Positions 1 through 7,564 of a stretch of DNA of 64,000 nt are shown one piece after another. The DNA comes from Brachybacterium sp042666875 (GTDB lineage Bacteria; Actinomycetota; Actinomycetes; Actinomycetales; Dermabacteraceae). A model generated the notes under the pieces. That model did not search any database, was not told where the DNA came from, and worked only from the letters and a program-made list of their open reading frames with translations. The position numbers were made by a program, and so were the translations under genes. Position 1 is the stretch's first letter; each line of letters opens with the position of its first letter. The stretch is taken from positions 62,001 to 126,000 of the forward strand of contig NZ_JBHTCX010000002.1 of assembly GCF_042666875.1 (NCBI RefSeq), in the 5' to 3' direction.

Positions 1-2
1 GC

Positions 3-872
3 ATGGCGCTGTCGGCCGACGGGTCCGTCCTGCACGTGCCCAGCGCGGACCACCACCTGTACGCGCTCTCGGTCACCGACGGCACGGAGCTCTGGCGCGC
101 CGACCTGGGCCTCCCCGTGGCCTCCACCCCGCTGGCCACCGCGGTCGACGGCGCTGCGGCGGTGTTCGTCAGCGCCGGTGACCGGCTCGCCCGCCTGGCG
201 GCGGACGGGAGCACGGTGTGGTCGACCGCGATCCCTCAGCAGTCCAGCGGCCGCCCCGCACTGGTCGGTGACCGCCTCGTGCTCGGCGCTGGCGACGGCA
301 CTGCCCGCTGCTACAGCGCCCGGACCGGCGCGGAGATCTGGAGCGCGGAGCTGACCACCCGCACCACCCCGTATCAGCGCCTCCTCTACGGCCCGTGGAA
401 CTGCACGGTGCTGGCCGTGGACGAGAGCACCGTCGTGCTCGGGACCGTGACCGACCTGTTCGCGCTCGACGCGGCCACGGGCGAGCAGCGGTGGCGCACG
501 GCCGCCGGTGCCATGTACTCGGCCCCGCAGCTGCTGGAGGACGGACGCATCCTCGCCGTCCAGGAACGCAAGGAACCGTTGCTGATCGACGCGGCCGACG
601 GAGCGGCGACGCCGCTGGATCGGGCGCTGCAGATCTCGCTGGACGCCGATCCGATCCCGGGCCCGTCGGCGGGCACGTGGCTGCAGGTCAGCTTCAGCGC
701 CGTGCTCTCGCTCCTGGACACCGCGGCCGGTACGGTGACGCCGCTGCGCCAGGTGGGCCCCGGCCGGGTCCTGGCCGCCCCCGCACTGCTGGAGGGCCAT
801 GGAGTCGTGCTGGTCGGGGACCAGGCAGGCGTCGTGCGGGCGCTCGATGTCCTCGACGTCTCGGCCGTGTGA
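3..872 (+). CDS. PQQ-type beta-propeller repeat protein, probably 5'-truncated by the window edge
   Basis: The 289 visible residues are repeated blades of the PQQ/BamB-like (quinoprotein-like) beta-propeller type: recurring 'ALSVTDGTELWRADLG', 'CYSARTGAEIWSAEL' and 'ALDAATGEQRWRT' units, in which a Gly-X-Glu-X-X-Trp core marks each blade. Such folds are usually protein-interaction or ligand-binding scaffolds, and none of the visible residues indicates a catalytic site. The first ATG is only 2 bases from the window edge and no signal peptide is visible, so the true start is probably upstream and this is a C-terminal part. The call is secure at fold level only; substrate and partner are unknown. 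Confidence 0.6.
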   Translation: MALSADGSVLHVPSADHHLYALSVTDGTELWRADLGLPVASTPLATAVDGAAAVFVSAGDRLARLAADGSTVWSTAIPQQSSGRPALVGDRLVLGAGDGTARCYSARTGAEIWSAELTTRTTPYQRLLYGPWNCTVLAVDESTVVLGTVTDLFALDAATGEQRWRTAAGAMYSAPQLLEDGRILAVQERKEPLLIDAADGAATPLDRALQISLDADPIPGPSAGTWLQVSFSAVLSLLDTAAGTVTPLRQVGPGRVLAAPALLEGHGVVLVGDQAGVVRALDVLDVSAV

Positions 873-894
873 GCGGCGCGCCCTGAGGCGCCGC
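873..894 (+). terminator. GC-rich hairpin after the beta-propeller gene
   Basis: GCGGCGC (873-879) and GCGCCGC (888-894) form a perfect 7-bp stem with an 8-nt loop right after the stop codon. There is no T-tract, so termination is only a possibility. Confidence 0.35.
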
Positions 895-902
895 CGAGCG
901 CG

Positions 903-908
903 TAGGGT
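903..908 (+). promoter_or_regulatory. Candidate -10 element of a leaderless promoter (NYN gene)
   Basis: TAGGGT is followed by exactly six bases (CACCGT) and then the ATG at 915, which would put the transcription start at or next to the start codon. No Shine-Dalgarno sequence is present. Four other genes in this window share this geometry. Confidence 0.4.
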
Positions 909-914
909 CACCGT

Positions 915-1463
915 ATGAGCGAACGCAGCACCTATCTCCTCGTGGACGGCGAGAACATCGATGCGACCCTCGGTGTCTCCGTCCTGGGGCGTCGCCCCCA
1001 GCCCGAGGAGCGGCCGCGGTGGAACAAGCTGCTCCACCACGCCGAGGTCACCTGGGACCAGCCCGCCAAGGGCCTGTTCTTCCTCGCCGTCGGCGACAGC
1101 CTGCCCTCGGGGTTCGTCCAGGCGCTGATCGCGCTGGGATACAAGGCGGTTCCGCTGCGCGGGGACGGCAAGGTCGTCGACATCGCGATCCAGCGCACCG
1201 CCGAGGCGCTCCAGGACCGTCCGGCCGACGTCATGCTGGTCAGCCACGACAACGACTTCACCCCGCAGATGGAGAACCTGGCCGCGACGCCGGATCGCCG
1301 CACGGCGATCATCGGTTTCGGCGAGTTCATGGCCACCGGCCTGCGGGAGATCCCCGGCATCGAGTTCCACGACCTCGAGTACGACGTCGGCGCGTTCACC
1401 AGCCGCCTGCCCCGCGTGCGGATCATCGACATCGACGAGTTCGATCCGCTCGAGTTCATCTGA
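915..1463 (+). CDS. NYN/PIN-like domain protein (putative ribonuclease or RNA-binding)
   Basis: This 182-residue protein has the NYN-domain (LabA/DUF88-like, PIN-fold) acidic motifs in order: 'LLVDGENID' near the N-terminus, 'GDGKVVDIAIQRTAEAL' in the middle and 'VMLVSHDNDFTPQMENL' after it. These place the Asp residues that bind metal in PIN-like nucleases. Family members are thought to act on RNA, but the substrate cannot be read from sequence. The C-terminus is acidic (DIDEFDPLEF). The ATG at 915 lacks a Shine-Dalgarno sequence but has a TAGGGT element six bases upstream, suggesting a leaderless message. It is convergent with the aldo/keto reductase downstream. Confidence 0.75.
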   Translation: MSERSTYLLVDGENIDATLGVSVLGRRPQPEERPRWNKLLHHAEVTWDQPAKGLFFLAVGDSLPSGFVQALIALGYKAVPLRGDGKVVDIAIQRTAEALQDRPADVMLVSHDNDFTPQMENLAATPDRRTAIIGFGEFMATGLREIPGIEFHDLEYDVGAFTSRLPRVRIIDIDEFDPLEFI

Positions 1464-1470
1464 GTTCGGG

Positions 1471-1485
1471 CCCGGCACTGCCGGG
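1471..1485. terminator. Hairpin between convergent genes
   Basis: CCCGGC-act-GCCGGG forms a 6-bp stem with a 3-nt loop in the 27-bp gap between the NYN gene and the convergent aldo/keto reductase. It could serve both directions; no T-tract. Confidence 0.45.
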
Positions 1486-1490
1486 TGCTC

Positions 1491-2471
1491 TCAGCCGGCT
1501 CCGTCCAGTCGAGCGAACTGGTCCGTGGACAGGGGCAGGCCGACGCCCTCCAGCGCCGCCTCGAGCTGTTCCAGCCGACTGCCGCCCAGGATCGGCCGGA
1601 TGCCGCGGTGGACGAGCCAGGCCAGCACGACCTGCCCACGGCTGGCTCCTGCGTCGGCGGCCACCTCGTCCAGCGCGGCGAGGCGCCGTGCGCTGCCGAG
1701 ATGCTCGTAGGCCTCCGGGATCGGTTTCGCCGGATTGTCGTATGCCCCGCCGAGCAGCGTGGTGTACCCCCAGACCTCCATCCGGTGCTCGGCGGCGATG
1801 TCCATCTGCTCCTCCCCGAGCACACCGAAGGGGTGGATGTTCCCCTCCGGCAGGAGACCCGGGCGGGGTCGGAGATAGCTCGCGTGCAGCTGCAGCGCGT
1901 CGACAGGTTTCATGCCCTGGGCGAGCGCTCGCGCCCGGGCACGCTCGACCCGCCAGGCGGGGTGGTTGGAGGCGCCGACGCGACGGACCGACCCGTCGGC
2001 CATCAGCTCGCCGAGCGCGTCGACGCTCTCCTCGAGGGGGACGGAGCGGTCCTCCTGGTGCAGCCACAGCAGGTCGACGTGGTCGACCCCGAGACGCTCG
2101 AGGCTGCCGGCGAACGCGTCATGGATCGCGCGTCGGCTCAGCCCGGCACGGTGCCGCGGCCAGGAGCCTGCCCACAGCGGTTCGGCGCCGACCTTGGTCG
2201 ACAGGCGCACGCGTTCGCGCACGCCGGGCCGCGCGGCCAGCCAGCGGCCGAGAACGTGCTCGCTCGCGCCGCCGCGTCCGTCCGGCGAGTCCCAGAAGGC
2301 GTAGCAGTCCGCCGTGTCGATCCATTCGCCGCCCTGCTCGACGAACCGGTCCAGCAGGGCGAAGGATTCCTCGTCGCCCACTCGGGTGCCGAAGGCCATG
2401 GCTCCGAGCACCAGCGGGGAGACGGGGCGAGCGGAGGGGGTGGGGTGCGTGTGATCGGTTGCAGGGTTCAT
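1491..2471 (-). CDS. Aldo/keto reductase
   Basis: An NAD(P)H-dependent oxidoreductase of the aldo/keto reductase (TIM-barrel) family, about 326 residues. The catalytic tetrad is visible: Asp and Tyr in 'DTADCYAFWD', Lys in 'RLSTKVGAEP' and His in 'DLLWLHQED'. The C-terminal cofactor region includes 'RGIRPILGGSRLEQLEAAL'. A GTG at 2486 would extend the protein by 5 residues, but it lies inside the MerR-type palindrome. ATG 2471 sits where transcription from the -10 element at 2478-2483 should begin, so I chose 2471 and a leaderless message. It is divergent from the merR-like gene, which is very likely its regulator. The physiological aldehyde or ketone substrate is unknown. Confidence 0.88.
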   Translation of the reverse strand: MNPATDHTHPTPSARPVSPLVLGAMAFGTRVGDEESFALLDRFVEQGGEWIDTADCYAFWDSPDGRGGASEHVLGRWLAARPGVRERVRLSTKVGAEPLWAGSWPRHRAGLSRRAIHDAFAGSLERLGVDHVDLLWLHQEDRSVPLEESVDALGELMADGSVRRVGASNHPAWRVERARARALAQGMKPVDALQLHASYLRPRPGLLPEGNIHPFGVLGEEQMDIAAEHRMEVWGYTTLLGGAYDNPAKPIPEAYEHLGSARRLAALDEVAADAGASRGQVVLAWLVHRGIRPILGGSRLEQLEAALEGVGLPLSTDQFARLDGAG

Positions 2472-2477
2472 GGCAGG

Positions 2478-2508
2478 ACCACACACCCTGGAGCGCGCTC
2501 CGGGTCAA
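2478..2508 (-). promoter_or_regulatory. MerR-type promoter/operator with 19-bp spacer for the aldo/keto reductase
   Basis: On the minus strand, TTGACC (2503-2508) and TGTGGT (2478-2483) are separated by 19 bp, the overlong spacer typical of MerR-activated promoters. The spacer holds a perfect GGAGCGCGCTCC palindrome flanked by ACCC and GGGT (2485-2505). On the plus strand TACTGT (2513-2518) sits seven bases before the merR ATG, so the regulator is probably autoregulated from the same site. Confidence 0.7.
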
Positions 2509-2525
2509 GGGCTACTGTGTGCGGC

Positions 2526-2915
2526 ATGAGGACGTACTCCACGGCGGAGGCCGCCGAGCGCAGCGGGTTCTCGATCGACACACTGCGCTATTACGAGCGC
2601 GAGGGCATCCTCCCTCCCGTCGCGCGCACCCCGGCAGGGCATCGCGCCTATGACGACGGGGATCTCGCCACGCTGGATTTCCTGCACTGCCTGCGCGACT
2701 CCGGGATGCCGATCGAGAGGCTGCGCCGTTACGGGGAGCTGTGCCGCGATCCCGCCACCTTTCCCGAGCGGATCGCGCTGCTGCGTGAGCACCAGGCATC
2801 GCTCGCGGAGCAGGCCCTGCAGCTTGAGCGGTGGCGCACCCGTCTCGAGGAGAAGCTGCAGTGGTACGAGGAGCAGCCGCAGAGCCACGTCAGCAGGGAC
2901 GCCGGGAGCACCTGA
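2526..2915 (+). CDS. MerR-family transcriptional regulator
   Basis: This 129-residue protein has the N-terminal winged-helix MerR DNA-binding domain ('YSTAEAAERSGFSIDTLRYYEREGILPP...RTPAGHRAYDDGDLATLDFLHCLRDSGM') followed by a dimerisation coiled coil ('REHQASLAEQALQLERWRTRLEEKLQWYEEQ'). There is no cysteine-rich metal-binding loop at the C-terminus, which argues for the small-molecule or aldehyde-sensing subgroup rather than a metal sensor; that is inference. It is divergent from the aldo/keto reductase and shares with it a palindrome in a 19-bp-spacer promoter. The ATG is probably leaderless (TACTGT seven bases upstream). Confidence 0.88.
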   Translation: MRTYSTAEAAERSGFSIDTLRYYEREGILPPVARTPAGHRAYDDGDLATLDFLHCLRDSGMPIERLRRYGELCRDPATFPERIALLREHQASLAEQALQLERWRTRLEEKLQWYEEQPQSHVSRDAGST

Positions 2916-2928
2916 CGAGTAACGGACC

Positions 2929-3858
2929 TCAGACGGGCACGCTCACTCCGGCCAGCTGCTCGAGCTGCTCCCAGATCGCATAGGCGAGCTGCGGATCGGG
3001 GGCAGCGGTGTGAGCCGCCGGGGTCCCCAGCACCGGGAGGCCGCGAAAGCTCCCCGCAGGCCCGTAGTACTGCCCGCCCGCCGCCTCCGGGTCGGCCAGC
3101 GCGCGCACTCCCGACCAGGCCGCCGTGTCCTTCCCCTGTGCCCAGGGGGTGAGCGGGTTGCGCTGGTAGCTCACCGAGGAGTCCCGGATCCCCGCGCGCT
3201 CCGGTGTCTTGGCATCGACGCCCACCCCGGGCTTGGTGACGATCGAGGCCACGGGCAGCTCCGCGGCCCGAAGTCGCCGGTCCAGCTCGAAGGCGAACAC
3301 CTCGGTGAGTGTCTTGGCCTTGGTGTAGGCCGCGATGCCCACCCGCGGCGCGGTGCGCGGTGCCGAGACGTCCATGGGGAACCTGGTGACGAAACCGGTG
3401 GATGCGTGCACGATGCGCGGGAAGCGATCGGCCGAGGCTCCCTGCCGCACCAGCGCAGGCAGCAGACCCGCGACCAGGGCGAGGTTCGCGACCGTGTGCG
3501 CGCCGGTCATCAGCGGCAGCCCGTCCTGCGTCGTGGCGCCGGCGGAGAGCTGCATCGGCCCTCCGTTGAGGAAGATCCCGTCCAGGCGCGGCAGCGACGC
3601 GAGCTGCTCGGCCCCCTCGGCCACGGATGCCAGGGACGTGAGATCGACGGCGATGGGGTGCGTCACCGCGTGCGGAGCACGGGCGCGGATCGCCGCCGCG
3701 GCCACGTCGAGCTTGGCGCGCGACCGGGAGGCCAGCACGACCTCGGCGCCCGCCGCCGCGAGCTGCTCGGCGGCGAAGTAGCCGATGCCGCCGGTCGCCC
3801 CGGTGATGGCGTAGGTGCGACCGCTGAGGTCCGGAAGGTGTGTGGGGTACCAGGGCAT
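2929..3858 (-). CDS. Short-chain dehydrogenase/reductase (SDR)
   Basis: A Rossmann-fold oxidoreductase of about 309 residues. The N-terminal cofactor-binding motif is 'AITGATGGIGYFAAEQL' (TGxxxGIG), and a Tyr-x-x-x-Lys pair occurs in 'GIAAYTKAKTLTEVFAFEL'. The usual SDR 'NNAG' is replaced by 'FLNGGPMQ', seen in more divergent extended-type members. An upstream in-frame start exists at 3906, but ATG 3858 is preceded by AGGAG at proper spacing, so I chose it. It is divergent from a TetR-family gene, with two operator-like palindromes between them. The substrate is unknown. Confidence 0.82.
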   Translation of the reverse strand: MPWYPTHLPDLSGRTYAITGATGGIGYFAAEQLAAAGAEVVLASRSRAKLDVAAAAIRARAPHAVTHPIAVDLTSLASVAEGAEQLASLPRLDGIFLNGGPMQLSAGATTQDGLPLMTGAHTVANLALVAGLLPALVRQGASADRFPRIVHASTGFVTRFPMDVSAPRTAPRVGIAAYTKAKTLTEVFAFELDRRLRAAELPVASIVTKPGVGVDAKTPERAGIRDSSVSYQRNPLTPWAQGKDTAAWSGVRALADPEAAGGQYYGPAGSFRGLPVLGTPAAHTAAPDPQLAYAIWEQLEQLAGVSVPV

Positions 3859-3873
3859 GGGAGCTCCTCGATT

Positions 3874-3922
3874 CGGATAGTTGATCCGCTTCAGCGTACC
3901 CCACAAACGGATGGGCTATCCG
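3874..3922. promoter_or_regulatory. Pair of TetR-type operators CGGAT-N5-ATCCG
   Basis: CGGATAGTTGATCCG (3874-3888) and CGGATGGGCTATCCG (3908-3922) share the same CGGAT-N5-ATCCG palindrome and have centres 34 bp apart. They lie in the 83-bp gap between the divergent SDR and tetR genes. The first is just upstream of the SDR start; the second is next to the tetR -10 element TAGGAT (3930-3935). Confidence 0.65.
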
Positions 3923-3929
3923 CATCGCG

Positions 3930-3935
3930 TAGGAT
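3930..3935 (+). promoter_or_regulatory. Candidate -10 element of a leaderless tetR promoter
   Basis: TAGGAT followed by six bases (GCCTGC) and the ATG at 3942. No Shine-Dalgarno sequence is present. Confidence 0.4.
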
Positions 3936-3941
3936 GCCTGC

Positions 3942-4499
3942 ATGCCTGCACTGCGATCGGATGCCGCGAGGTCACGCGCCAAGATTCTGGAAGCCGCCCG
4001 CGGCTGCCCCCTCGACGATCTGCGCCTGAACGAGGTTGCGCGAGCCGCGGGAGTCGGGGTGGGGACGGTCTACCGGCACTTCCCCACCGTCACGGCACTC
4101 ATCGAGGCGCTCTCGTTCGATGCCCTGGAGCAGACCGTGGACCTGGCCCGTACAGCAGCCGAGGAGCCCGACGCGGGCCGGGGATTCGTACGGTTCCTCC
4201 GCGGCGCGGTGCGGACGCAGCTCGAGCACGAGGGGCTCCAGCAGATGTGGTTCGCGGACGACGTCTCCGCGGAGGCGCGAGCACTGCGCGCGGAGCTCTT
4301 CGACCGTGCCGGCGCGCTGCTCGACGCCGCCGTCGCCGCCGGTGCGGTGCGCCCCGACCTCTCGATCGGCCAGGTCCAGCGGCTGGTCTGCGGCGTGGAG
4401 CATGCCGTCCGACTCGGGAACGGCGAGGACCAGGACCTCCTGCTCGACATCATGCTCTCCGGACTGGCACCCCCACGGGACGATCGCCCCGCGCCGTGA
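3942..4499 (+). CDS. TetR-family transcriptional regulator
   Basis: 185 residues. The N-terminal helix-turn-helix reads 'RAKILEAARG...LRLNEVARAAGVGVGTVYRHFPTVTALIEAL', the standard TetR DNA-binding domain. The all-helical C-terminal part would bind a ligand and dimerise. It lies divergent from the SDR gene with two matching palindromes between them, so the simplest reading is a repressor of the SDR and of itself, relieved by an unknown small molecule. The ATG appears to be leaderless. Confidence 0.9.
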   Translation: MPALRSDAARSRAKILEAARGCPLDDLRLNEVARAAGVGVGTVYRHFPTVTALIEALSFDALEQTVDLARTAAEEPDAGRGFVRFLRGAVRTQLEHEGLQQMWFADDVSAEARALRAELFDRAGALLDAAVAAGAVRPDLSIGQVQRLVCGVEHAVRLGNGEDQDLLLDIMLSGLAPPRDDRPAP

Positions 4500-4790
4500 G
4501 CACCCTGAGGCCCGCGAGATTCGCCAGATCCGTGGGAGCCGTCAGGTGCGGTGAGGCCCGCGAGATCCGCGAGATCCGTGAGATCCGTGAGATCCGTGAG
4601 ATCCGTGAGCCTGTTGGAATCGCGCGCGCTAAGCAACAGGGTCGCGGATCCAGCGATAGGGGCGGGACACTATGCGGGTGGGGACCGTCCGCCGGTGGGG
4701 CGTCTGCGGATGGGGCCCGTCCACGTGTGGGAGCAGTACATGTGGGGCCGCCCGCGGATGGCCCGCGGGTGCGGCTGCCCCCGGACGCGA
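4500..4790. other. Gene-free stretch with a 9-bp tandem repeat
   Basis: No open frame here looks coding. The recognisable structures are the GAGATCCGT-type tandem repeat (4555-4609) and a preceding degenerate version of the same unit at about 4507-4540. The terminator of tRNA-Leu follows at 4791-4823. Confidence 0.4.
4555..4609. repeat. 9-bp tandem repeat (unit GAGATCCGT/C)
   Basis: About 5.5 consecutive copies of GAGATCCG(T/C) run from about 4560 to 4609 with almost no divergence in the last four copies. The sequence GAGGCCCGCGAGAT that begins the array also occurs about 46 bp upstream (4507-4520), suggesting expansion by local duplication. It lies between the tetR gene and tRNA-Leu. The translated minus-strand frame (LTD repeats) is not part of a convincing gene. 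Confidence 0.75.
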
Positions 4791-4823
4791 AAATCCCCGG
4801 CCCACCTGGGTGAACCGGGGAAA
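4791..4823 (-). terminator. Rho-independent terminator of tRNA-Leu
   Basis: TCCCCGG (4794-4800) and CCGGGGA (4815-4821) form the stem. Read on the minus strand it ends in ATTTT, a short U-tract. It begins about 10 bases after the tRNA 3' end. Confidence 0.7.
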
Positions 4824-4832
4824 TTCCTGCGG

Positions 4833-4916
4833 TGCGCGAGGGGGGACTTGAACCCCCACGCTCTTCCGAGCACACGGACCTGAACCGTGCGCGTCTACCA
4901 ATTCCGCCACTCGCGC
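4833..4916 (-). tRNA. tRNA-Leu (anticodon CAG)
   Basis: 84 nt. The acceptor stem pairs GCGCGAG (5' end at 4916) with CTCGCGC, and the discriminator A is at 4833. The D-arm (TGGCGGAATTGGTAGACGC), the anticodon loop TTCAGGT (anticodon CAG) between the arms ACGG and CCGT, a long variable arm typical of class II tRNAs and the T-arm GGGGGTTCAAGTCCCCC are all present. The CCA end is not encoded (the next bases read CCG), consistent with a role for the CCA-adding enzyme encoded in this window. Confidence 0.96.
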
Positions 4917-5110
4917 GTGCCTTCGGCACCGGGGATCACTCACCGAGACCGAAGATTGCTCTAGGTTACCCCTCGGGTGCCGCCCCGCTCAAAACGACAC
5001 GGCGCACAGTAACGAACGCCACGCCGCCGGATCGGACGAGGCACGTGCGACGCGCAGGCCCAGGGAGGCCGACCGAGGCCATCCCGGCCCCGGTCATCCG
5101 AAGTGGGACC

Positions 5111-6568
5111 TCAGCGCATCCGCTCCGCCTCGTCGAAGGCGGCCTCCACGTCGTCCGGGTCGATCCGGCGCCGCGCGATGGCGAAGTAGAGGATGGTCGC
5201 CACCAGCACCGCCGGGACGCCGACCAGAGCCGCCACCTGCATGCTGGGCCGCACCGCGACCGTGGCGAACACGGCGCCGAGGCCGATCAGTCCCACCACC
5301 GCGGTCGCCGTCCCGCCCGGCATGCGGAACGTCGCCCCGGTGGCCCCCGTGCGGCGGAAGGAGATGTAGCTGGCCAGGATCAGTGACCACACCATCAGCA
5401 CGGCGAAGACGACCAGGCTCATCATGTAGCCGAACACTCCGCCCACACCGCTGAAGGCGAGGGCCGCGGCGGCGATGATGCCGAGCGAGCTGCACGCGAT
5501 GCCGACGACGGGCACCCGGCTGCGAGTGATCGCCGCGGCGAACCGGGGCGCGAGCCCGTCGGAGGCCAGGGAGTGCAGCATGCGGGAGCCGGCATAGAGG
5601 TTCGCGTTGGCCGCCGATAGTGCGGCGATCAGCACCAGCAGGTTGGTGATGTGGGCGGCGCCGGGGATGCCGATGCGGTCGAAGACCATCACGAACGGGG
5701 AGGTGGCGACGTCCTCACCGGTGCCGGCGGCCTGCTGCCAGGGCACGAGCGCGACGACGATGCCGATGCAGAGCACGTAGAAGAACGCCAGGCGCACGAT
5801 GGTGGTGCGGGCGGCGGTGCGGATCGAGCGGGCAGGATCCTTGGCTTCGGCGGCAGTGATGGACAGCAGCTCGATGCCGCCGAAGGAGAACATCACGACC
5901 GAGAGGGCGACCCACACGGCGGCCCAGCCCATCGGGGCGAAGCCGCCGTCGGCCGTGAGCTCGCTGAGCCCCGGGGCCGGCGCGCTCGGCATGCCGACGA
6001 ACACCAGGATCAGGCCGACCAGGATGAATACCACCACGGCGATGACCTTGATCGAAGACAGGAAGAACTCGACCGTCCCGAACGAGCCGACGCTGGCGAG
6101 GTTGATCGCGATGATCACCGCGGCGAACAGCAGGATGCCCGCCCAGACGGGGATCGCCGGGACCCAGTACGCGAGGTAGGCGGCACAGGCGACGAGCTCG
6201 GCTCCGGTGACCGAGACCGTGACGATCCAGTACAGCCAGCGCGAGAGGTATCCCCAGAACGGGGAGAGGTAGCGCGCCGCGAGCGTGCCGAAGCCGCCGC
6301 GCACGGGATGGAGAGAGGCCATCTCCCCCATGGCCAGCGCGATGGTCGCGGCGATCAGGGAACCGATCGCGAAAGAGATGATCACCGCCGGTCCGGCGAT
6401 GCCGATCGCCTCGCCGGACCCGAGGAAGAGCCCGGTGCCCAGGGCCGAGCCCATGGCGATCATGGCCATCTGGCCATGGCCGAGGGAACGGGCGAGGTGG
6501 CCGTCGGTGGAGGAGGCCGGCGAGGCGCCGTCGGTCGCGGGGCCGGGAGAGGAAGCTGGAGAGGTCAC
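5111..6568 (-). CDS. APC-superfamily amino-acid permease
   Basis: 485 residues with about 12 predicted transmembrane segments. The first helix carries the amino-acid transporter signature 'GSALGTGLFLGSGEAIGIAGPAVIISFAIGSLIA', and 'FSFGGIELLSITAAEAKDPARSI' is the helix 6 region of the AAT family (AroP/GabP/LysP relatives). It would import an amino acid or GABA-like solute with a proton across the cytoplasmic membrane. The specificity cannot be fixed from sequence. The N-terminal 30 residues are a Ser/Pro-rich cytoplasmic tail. It is transcribed alone. Confidence 0.88.
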   Translation of the reverse strand: MTSPASSPGPATDGASPASSTDGHLARSLGHGQMAMIAMGSALGTGLFLGSGEAIGIAGPAVIISFAIGSLIAATIALAMGEMASLHPVRGGFGTLAARYLSPFWGYLSRWLYWIVTVSVTGAELVACAAYLAYWVPAIPVWAGILLFAAVIIAINLASVGSFGTVEFFLSSIKVIAVVVFILVGLILVFVGMPSAPAPGLSELTADGGFAPMGWAAVWVALSVVMFSFGGIELLSITAAEAKDPARSIRTAARTTIVRLAFFYVLCIGIVVALVPWQQAAGTGEDVATSPFVMVFDRIGIPGAAHITNLLVLIAALSAANANLYAGSRMLHSLASDGLAPRFAAAITRSRVPVVGIACSSLGIIAAAALAFSGVGGVFGYMMSLVVFAVLMVWSLILASYISFRRTGATGATFRMPGGTATAVVGLIGLGAVFATVAVRPSMQVAALVGVPAVLVATILYFAIARRRIDPDDVEAAFDEAERMR

Positions 6569-6655
6569 CGCACGAGGGTAGCCAGAATCCGGGGTGACTG
6601 CGTGCTCACCGGGCGCGCGGCGTGCTCGAAGCCGCCGGGACGTCCCCGAGGACGA

Positions 6656-6940
6656 TCAGGAAGTGCGGCCGCGATAGGCGTCGATGGCGTCCTTGGCCTC
6701 CGCCAGTCCGGCGCCGGTCTGCTCGCGGTACACCTTGATGGCCTGGATGATCTTCCCCTCCGCCACGAGTCGGCGGCACTGCTCGGGGATGCTCGGCCCG
6801 GCGGTCTCGCGCAGGTGCAGCCGCTCCGTCTCGCTGAGCCCCGCACGTTCAGCCAGATGGCCGACGAGCCCGTCGAGCTCGCGGACCCGTCGCTCGAGCG
6901 ACTCGATCCGTGCCTGCTGCTGCTTCGCGCGTCCGAACAT
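6656..6940 (-). CDS. Small protein with ribosomal L7/L12 C-terminal-like domain
   Basis: 94 residues: an N-terminal coiled-coil segment ('QQQARIESLERRVRELDGLVGHLAERAGL') and a C-terminal 'EGKIIQAIKVYREQTGAGLAEAKDAIDAYRG' that matches the IKxVRxxTGxGLxEAKxxVD pattern of the L7/L12 C-terminal domain. It is not the ribosomal stalk protein itself: the N-terminal dimerisation domain differs and L10 is absent nearby. Similar small proteins occur in Actinobacteria with no established function. It lies alone on the minus strand between a permease and the ribosomal operon. Confidence 0.7.
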   Translation of the reverse strand: MFGRAKQQQARIESLERRVRELDGLVGHLAERAGLSETERLHLRETAGPSIPEQCRRLVAEGKIIQAIKVYREQTGAGLAEAKDAIDAYRGRTS

Positions 6941-7076
6941 GGGACGAATCTATCGCGGTCGCACGACGGGGGTCGCACGACGGGGCCTGCCCGCACAGCG
7001 CCCGGAGACGAAGATGCCCCGCACCAGAGCGGTGCGGGGCATCCTCAGCGGTCGACGCGGACGTCGAGCGGGTCGT

Positions 7077-7547
7077 TCAGGCCTTGGCAGACGCCTTGGC
7101 GGCGACGACCTGGATGACGAGGTTCGCGAAGATCTCGTCGTGCAGGCGCACCGTGGCCTTGTGCTCGCCGAGCGAGCGGATCGGGGTCGGGAACTCGACG
7201 GTGCGACGGTCGATGTCCTTGTCGAAGGTCTCCTTGACGGCCTCGGCGACCTCCTTGGAGGAGACGGCGCCGAACAGGCGGCCGTTCTCGCCGGCGCGCT
7301 CGGCGACGACCAGGGGCTTGGACTCGAGGCTGGCCTTGAGAGCCTGGGCCTCCTCCAGGGTCGCGATCGCGCGCTTGCCGCGGGCGGCACGGATCTGGTC
7401 GAGCTGACGCTGACCGCCCTTGGTCCACGGGGTCGCGAGACCGCGGGGCAGGAGGAAGTTACGGGCGTAGCCGTCCCGGACATCGACGATGTCCCCGGCG
7501 GCTCCGAGGCCCGTGACCTCGTTGGTGAGGATGAGCTTGGTGGTCAT
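7077..7547 (-). CDS. rplI: 50S ribosomal protein bL9
   Basis: 156 residues. The N-terminal RNA-binding domain begins 'MTTKLILTNEVTGLGAAGDIVDVRDGYARNFLLPRGLA' (signature GxxGDxVxVxxGYxRNxLxPxxxA). The central helix and the C-terminal domain follow. It binds 23S rRNA at the base of the L1 stalk. I started it at the ATG at 7547. It is the last gene of the conserved rpsF-ssb-rpsR-rplI operon, 17 bases after rpsR. Confidence 0.97.
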   Translation of the reverse strand: MTTKLILTNEVTGLGAAGDIVDVRDGYARNFLLPRGLATPWTKGGQRQLDQIRAARGKRAIATLEEAQALKASLESKPLVVAERAGENGRLFGAVSSKEVAEAVKETFDKDIDRRTVEFPTPIRSLGEHKATVRLHDEIFANLVIQVVAAKASAKA

Positions 7548-7564
7548 GTTCGTCCCTTCCTCGC

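Noticed and set aside
1019..2653. A 544-residue Arg/Pro-rich frame overlapping the NYN, reductase and MerR genes
   Set aside because: A shadow frame across three recognised genes with no family motifs.
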